Assembly: GCA_900105225.1 (NCBI GenBank)
Contig: LT629764.1
Span: 4,298,501-4,362,500, forward strand
Direction: 5' to 3'
DNA from: Paenibacillaceae bacterium GAS479
GTDB lineage: Bacteria > Bacillota > Bacilli > Paenibacillales > Paenibacillaceae
Length of the DNA stretch: 64,000 nt
Positions 58,634 to 64,000 of the stretch are shown here, piece after piece. A program made the position numbers and the translations under genes. The first letter of the stretch is position 1; each line of letters opens with the position of its first letter. Below the pieces are notes generated by a model. That model searched no databases, had not been told where the DNA came from, and was given only the letters and a program-made list of their open reading frames with translations.

Positions 58634-59605
58634 TTGCCGACTGAGACGAGAACCGTAAAAATTGCACTGGACAACGCTGCGGAAGGGCTGGCGCTTTTTG
58701 GCCCTCGCGACCATTATTTGAGGCTGATCGAGGAACAGACGGAATCAACGGTCCGTTCCCGCGAGGCGGAGATCGTCATTACTGGACCGGAACAAGAAGT
58801 TGAATCGTTGGAGCAACTGTATACAGTTCTGTTGCAGCTTGTGCGCGGCGGCTATTCACCGTCAGAGCGGGACATGCAGTACGCGCTGGAGCTTTCTCGT
58901 ACATTGGAAGCCGATCAGTTGCTGGATTTGTTCAAAATGGAGCTGACGTCGACCTTCCGCGGCAAGCCGATTCGGGTGAAAACGATCGGCCAGCGCCATT
59001 ACGTCAAGACAGCCAAGGCTAAGGATATCGTGTTTGGTATCGGACCGGCCGGTACCGGCAAGACCTATTTAGCGGTCGTGATGGCTGTCGCCGCGCTGAA
59101 AGAAGGAGCGGTTAAGAAGATCCTGCTGACACGTCCAGCCGTTGAGGCTGGTGAGAACCTGGGCTTTTTGCCTGGCGACCTGCAGGAGAAGGTTGATCCG
59201 TACTTGCGTCCGCTGTACGACGCTCTCCATGATATACTGGGGCCGGAAGCAACTGCAAAAGCATTTGAACGGGGAATTATCGAGATTGCACCGCTGGCCT
59301 ATATGAGAGGGCGCACACTGGACGATTCCTATATTATTCTCGACGAAGCCCAGAACACGACGCCGGAGCAGATGAAGATGTTCCTCACCCGTCTTGGCTT
59401 CGGTTCTAAGATGATTATTACCGGCGATGTCACGCAGATTGACCTGCCAAGGGGCAAGAAATCCGGCCTCATGGAAGCGCAGCGCATTCTGGCGAACATT
59501 CCCGAAATAGGATTCATACTGTTCACGGAATCGGATGTTGTACGTCACTCGCTGGTTCAGAAGATAGTTCTCGCTTATAATGAGGATGCCGAAAACCAAG
59601 CATAG
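58634..59605 (+). CDS. phoH: PhoH-family ATPase
   Basis: A protein of 323 residues from TTG 58634, GAGGAACG upstream. Walker A GPAGTGKTYLAV and Walker B DDSYIILDEAQNTT, with TGDVTQIDLP, define PhoH. The family is linked to RNA handling with YbeY, whose gene is three positions downstream. Confidence 0.94.
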   Translation: MPTETRTVKIALDNAAEGLALFGPRDHYLRLIEEQTESTVRSREAEIVITGPEQEVESLEQLYTVLLQLVRGGYSPSERDMQYALELSRTLEADQLLDLFKMELTSTFRGKPIRVKTIGQRHYVKTAKAKDIVFGIGPAGTGKTYLAVVMAVAALKEGAVKKILLTRPAVEAGENLGFLPGDLQEKVDPYLRPLYDALHDILGPEATAKAFERGIIEIAPLAYMRGRTLDDSYIILDEAQNTTPEQMKMFLTRLGFGSKMIITGDVTQIDLPRGKKSGLMEAQRILANIPEIGFILFTESDVVRHSLVQKIVLAYNEDAENQA

Positions 59606-59622
59606 AGAGGATTGTTGCCTGC

Positions 59623-61872
59623 ATGAGCCGGAATAGTGAAGACAGCCGGAATGCGGCCGAACAGCCTTCATGGGTAGCCAGCTGGAAGCAGAGCACGGGC
59701 ATTCGCCTGGCGCTCTGCGTTTTGTTCGTGGTTCTGTTTTATTTCAATCTCTCGCCGCATCTGGTTCCCCAGACGTACAATATTGCGCTGAACGAGGAAA
59801 GCAGCCGCGATATTGTTGCCTCGAAGAGCGTTGAGGACCAGATCGCGACTGCCAAAGCCCAGGAACAGGCGGCTGCGTCGGTGGAGCCGATCTCCAGTAC
59901 GCTGCCCCTCAAGCCGGAGTCGATTCTTAATCGGGTATTCAACCGGGTAGAGTTGCTTAATCAGGATGAGGGCGTAAGCACGAGTGACAAGATTGATATT
60001 TATCGGAGCGAGATTCCATCTTACTACGAGGAGTATATCGATGAGTTCGTGCGCTCGAACACGGGTCAGCCGGATTTAAGCGATGCACTGCTGGAGGAAA
60101 CTTCTCGGGTTGCCAAGAGCCAGAGTTATGCTGTGCCAGCTGAAGTTTTTTACAAGCTGCCGGCTCTCACAACCGCCCAAGTAGCTGAGATGCGCCAGGT
60201 AGCGGTCAACGTCGTGCGCAAGCTGTCTGCGGAACCGATCCGCGAGGCGGAGACGGCAAGAGCCAAAGTAGCAGAGCTGGTCAACGCCAGCTCGCTGACC
60301 CAGCGATCCACCCGCGAGATTGTACAGGAGCTGGCGCGCATGTCACTCATGCCGAACAAGTTCCTCGACAGCGCAGCTACAGAGGAGACGCAACGGCTAG
60401 CTCGCGAGAGTACGACGCCAGTCATCATCAAGGAAGGCGGCGTCATCGTCAAGAAGGGCGAGGTTGTAACGCAGGAGAAGTATGATATGCTTGCCGGAGC
60501 TGGTATGCTGGGAGGACACCGTACGTATTGGACGGAGCTCGGAATGTTGCTGACGAGTCTGCTCTTCCTGCTCGTTATCATGGTGTATCTGTATCAGACC
60601 GGGCGCATTGGAGGCGTCAAGCCTAGATACAACAACATGCATTTGTTCATGCTCTGGCTCATCCTGTTTTTGAACTTTGTCCTGATGCAGGCGACGACGC
60701 TGGCGCAATCCAATTTAATGCCTTATGTGGGCTATTTGGCTCCCGTTGCAGTCGGCACCATGTTAATTACGCTGCTGCTCGATAAACATTTGGCAATCGT
60801 TTGTTCTTTTATTTTTGTCATTATGGGCAGCATCATTTTCAATCATGATGTTAACCTGATTTTTGACTTCCGGTATGGGTTTGTCATCTGTGTCGTCTCG
60901 TTCAGCGCGATTTTTACGGTGCACCGGGCGAGCCAGCGCTCAGCCATACTGAAGGCAGGCATTATGGCCAGTCTGTTCGGGACGGTGACGGTGCTGGCTG
61001 TACTGCTGCTCGGCGATCTACCGGATCGCACGGAGATGCTTTACTCTCTCGGCTTCGCCTTCGGAAGCGGACTTATGACAGCGGTGCTTGTCATCGGGCT
61101 GATGCCTTTCTTCGAGCTTAGCTTCGGCATTTTGTCTGCGCTCAAGCTCGTTGAGCTGTCTAGTCCGAACCACCCGCTGCTGCGAAAGCTGTTGACAGAG
61201 ACGCCAGGAACCTATCACCATAGCGTGATGGTCGGCAACTTATCCGAAGCGGCAGCCGAGGTCATTGGGGCGGATGGACTGTTGTGCCGGGTTGGATCGT
61301 TCTACCATGATATCGGTAAGACGAAACGCCCGAGCTATTTTATCGAAAACCAGTCGAATATGGAAAATCCGCATGACAGCATGGATCCTAAGCTGAGCAA
61401 GTCGATCATTGTTGCGCATGCGCGAGACGGGGTGGACATGCTCAAGCAGCACAACATCCCGAAGCCGCTCCGCGATATTGCTGAGCAGCATCATGGCACG
61501 ACATCGCTTAAGTTCTTTTACATCAAGGCGGTTAAGGGGGCAGAGGCGGACGGAATCGAGCCCGAGTTCACCGAAGACGATTTCCGTTATCCCGGCCCAA
61601 AAGCTCAGTCCAAGGAAGCTGCGATTGTAGGCATCGCGGACTGTGTGGAGGCGGCGGTGAGAAGCTTGCGTAACCCAACGATGGAGAATGTGGAGTCAAT
61701 GATCCAAAAAATAATCAAAAGCCGTCTGGACGATGGTCAGTTCAACGAATGCGATCTTACGCTCAAGGAATTGGACAAAATCGGTCAGACGCTTAAGGAA
61801 GCCGTTATCGGCATTTTCCATTCCCGGATCGAGTATCCAGAAGAGGTTAAACCAAAGGAGAAACTGGCATGA
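59623..61872 (+). CDS. pgpH: 7TM-HD c-di-AMP phosphodiesterase PgpH
   Basis: A protein of 749 residues. The order is an N-terminal helix, a large outside domain, seven membrane segments (about residues 300–510) and a cytosolic HD domain with GTYHHSVMVGNLSEAAAE and FYHDIGKTKRPSYF, later IVAHARDGVDML and EQHHGTTSLKFF. This is the c-di-AMP-degrading PgpH of Firmicutes. The stop overlaps ybeY. Confidence 0.94.
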   Translation: MSRNSEDSRNAAEQPSWVASWKQSTGIRLALCVLFVVLFYFNLSPHLVPQTYNIALNEESSRDIVASKSVEDQIATAKAQEQAAASVEPISSTLPLKPESILNRVFNRVELLNQDEGVSTSDKIDIYRSEIPSYYEEYIDEFVRSNTGQPDLSDALLEETSRVAKSQSYAVPAEVFYKLPALTTAQVAEMRQVAVNVVRKLSAEPIREAETARAKVAELVNASSLTQRSTREIVQELARMSLMPNKFLDSAATEETQRLARESTTPVIIKEGGVIVKKGEVVTQEKYDMLAGAGMLGGHRTYWTELGMLLTSLLFLLVIMVYLYQTGRIGGVKPRYNNMHLFMLWLILFLNFVLMQATTLAQSNLMPYVGYLAPVAVGTMLITLLLDKHLAIVCSFIFVIMGSIIFNHDVNLIFDFRYGFVICVVSFSAIFTVHRASQRSAILKAGIMASLFGTVTVLAVLLLGDLPDRTEMLYSLGFAFGSGLMTAVLVIGLMPFFELSFGILSALKLVELSSPNHPLLRKLLTETPGTYHHSVMVGNLSEAAAEVIGADGLLCRVGSFYHDIGKTKRPSYFIENQSNMENPHDSMDPKLSKSIIVAHARDGVDMLKQHNIPKPLRDIAEQHHGTTSLKFFYIKAVKGAEADGIEPEFTEDDFRYPGPKAQSKEAAIVGIADCVEAAVRSLRNPTMENVESMIQKIIKSRLDDGQFNECDLTLKELDKIGQTLKEAVIGIFHSRIEYPEEVKPKEKLA

Positions 61873-62369
61873 GTTTGACAATGGATTGGAGCAGCGAGCA
61901 GGATAAGATGGACATCCCTGCCGCCTGGGGACAAAGGCTGGAGCAATTGCTGGTGCTGGCTGGGCAAGCGGAAGGGATTTCGGAGGGCGAAGTTGCCGTT
62001 ACTTTCGTTGACGATGACCGGATCCACGAGCTGAACCGCGAATACCGCGGTATCGACCGGCCAACGGATGTGCTCAGCTTTGCCATGCAGGAGGATGGAG
62101 AGGATGAACTCGGCATCGTGTTCGAAGTAGAGGAAGAAAACGAAGAGCTTCCTTTCATCGAACCGCTCGGAGATATCATCATTTCTGTTGAAACGGCCGC
62201 TCGCCAAGCGGAGGAATACGGACATTCACTGGAAAGAGAAATCGGATTCCTGTTCGTGCATGGTTTTCTGCATCTGATCGGATACGATCATCAGGATGCG
62301 GAAGCTGAGGCTGTCATGACAGCCAAACAGGAAGCGGTGCTGCAGCAGGCCGGCTTGACGCGGAGCTGA
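61869..62369 (+). CDS. ybeY: Endoribonuclease YbeY
   Basis: A protein of 166 residues with VHGFLHLIGYDHQDAEAE, the H-x3-H-x5-H zinc motif, and YRGIDRPTDVLSFAM. YbeY matures 16S rRNA 3' ends. The overlap with pgpH by four bases is normal for this operon. Confidence 0.95.
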   Translation: MSLTMDWSSEQDKMDIPAAWGQRLEQLLVLAGQAEGISEGEVAVTFVDDDRIHELNREYRGIDRPTDVLSFAMQEDGEDELGIVFEVEEENEELPFIEPLGDIIISVETAARQAEEYGHSLEREIGFLFVHGFLHLIGYDHQDAEAEAVMTAKQEAVLQQAGLTRS

Positions 62370-62376
62370 ATTAACG

Positions 62377-63247
<871 letters not shown>

Positions 63248-63248
<1 letters not shown>

Positions 63249-64000
63249 TGGCAGGACCGCAGAGCAAAAAAGGCTCCGGTGCAGCCGAAAAGAAATTCCG
63301 TTCCGGATTTGTCGGTATCGTGGGCCGACCTAATGTCGGCAAATCGACGCTAATGAACAAAATGATCGGCCAGAAAATCGCGATCATGTCGGACAAGCCA
63401 CAGACGACGCGCAACAAAATCCATGGCGTTCTGACCCGTGATAATTCGCAAATTGTCTTCCTTGATACACCAGGCATTCACAAACCCAACTCAAAACTGG
63501 GCGATTATATGATCAAAGCGGCTGAAGGCGCGCTGTCCGAGGTTGAAGCCGTTCTGTTCCTCGTAGATGTAGCGGATGGGTTCGGCGGAGGAGATCGCTT
63601 TATCATCGAGCGGCTCAAGTCCGTAAAGACACCTGTTTTCTTGATTCTCAACAAAATTGATAAGATCGATGACGAAAAACTGATGCAGACCATTATCCAG
63701 TACAAGGATATGATGGATTTTGCAGAGATCATTCCGATCTCGGCGCTGCAAGGTAATAACATCGATACGCTGCTGAACCAGTTGGATCGCTATTTGCCGG
63801 AAGGGCCTCAATATTATCCTGCCGACCAAGTGACAGACCATCCGGAGCAGTTCGTATGTGCGGAAATGATCCGCGAAAAGATCCTGCAAAAGACGCGTGA
63901 GGAGATTCCGCATTCCATCGCCGTCACGATTGAGGATATGAAGGTGCAGGAAAATGGTGTTGTGCACATCGGAGCCGTCATTTATGTCGAGAGAGATTCC
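63248..64000 (+). CDS. era: GTPase Era, C-terminus cut off by the window edge
   Basis: 251 codons are visible, open at the edge. [12 protein letters not shown] is G1, [11 protein letters not shown] the switch with DTPGIHKP as G3, and LNKIDKID as G4; the KH domain begins near [12 protein letters not shown]. Era binds 16S rRNA in ribosome assembly. A 14-residue hydrophilic extension precedes [10 protein letters not shown]. Confidence 0.95.

Overview
The window looks like a chromosomal piece of a Paenibacillus-type, spore-forming Firmicute. From about 26.4 kb to the right edge the genes and their order follow the yqeT–era block of Bacillus subtilis and relatives: prmA, rsmE, mtaB, a yqeW-like transporter, rpsU, yqeY, nfeD/yqeZ, floA, the sporulation genes yqfC and yqfD, phoH, pgpH, ybeY, dgkA, cdd and era. 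Several genes sit inside that order: an M50 protease, an ECF41-type sigma factor with its FAD enzyme, a Nudix hydrolase, an rlmI-like methyltransferase, sbcDC and addBA. This right part is GC-rich. The left 26 kb is visibly AT-rich, full of insertion sequences, and is an accessory island.

Left island, 1 to 26350. At the left edge a leftward, incomplete gene resembles the N-terminal domain of the butirosin acyltransferase BtrH. A decayed IS30 transposase follows. A leftward AraC regulator then faces a tightly packed rightward operon (3181–11726): acyl-CoA-dehydrogenase-like flavoprotein, seryl-tRNA-synthetase-like amino acid:carrier-protein ligase, free acyl carrier protein, ATP-grasp ligase, EctB-like diaminobutyrate aminotransferase and two ABC exporters. 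It reads as a small tRNA- and NRPS-independent pathway that loads an amino acid on a carrier protein, oxidises it, joins it to another amino acid (possibly 2,4-diaminobutyrate) and exports the product.

A second, more AT-rich gene set (11917–18021) follows: a nucleotidyltransferase-fold protein, a thymidylate-kinase-like protein, a B12-type radical SAM enzyme, a lysyl-tRNA-synthetase-like protein, a second radical SAM enzyme of the spore-photoproduct-lyase type with extra cysteines, and an apparent fusion of a HAD phosphatase with a DUF1450 (YuzB-like) domain. I know of no described system with this set. A second, full-length but divergent LysRS paralogue lies at 23002–24462.

The two parts are separated by nested mobile elements. 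An IS630-like element abuts the HAD gene. It is split by an IS1634-type element (17-bp inverted repeats, 6-bp target duplication), and an IS4-family element sits in its right end. A second, nearly identical IS1634 copy ends exactly where the core genome begins, has no matching target duplication, and is followed by an orphan terminator. This suggests a deletion or recombination at the island boundary.

Core part, 26351 to 64000. Points of note are a cytochrome P450 next to the boundary, a candidate ECF41 self-promoter, a 1.6-kb gene-poor gap with a 10-bp tandem repeat and a regularly spaced palindrome array, a LexA-like box ahead of sbcDC–addBA, low-complexity insertions in RlmI, AddB and AddA, and a repeat-rich Gly-Phe-Gly-Pro protein of unknown role.
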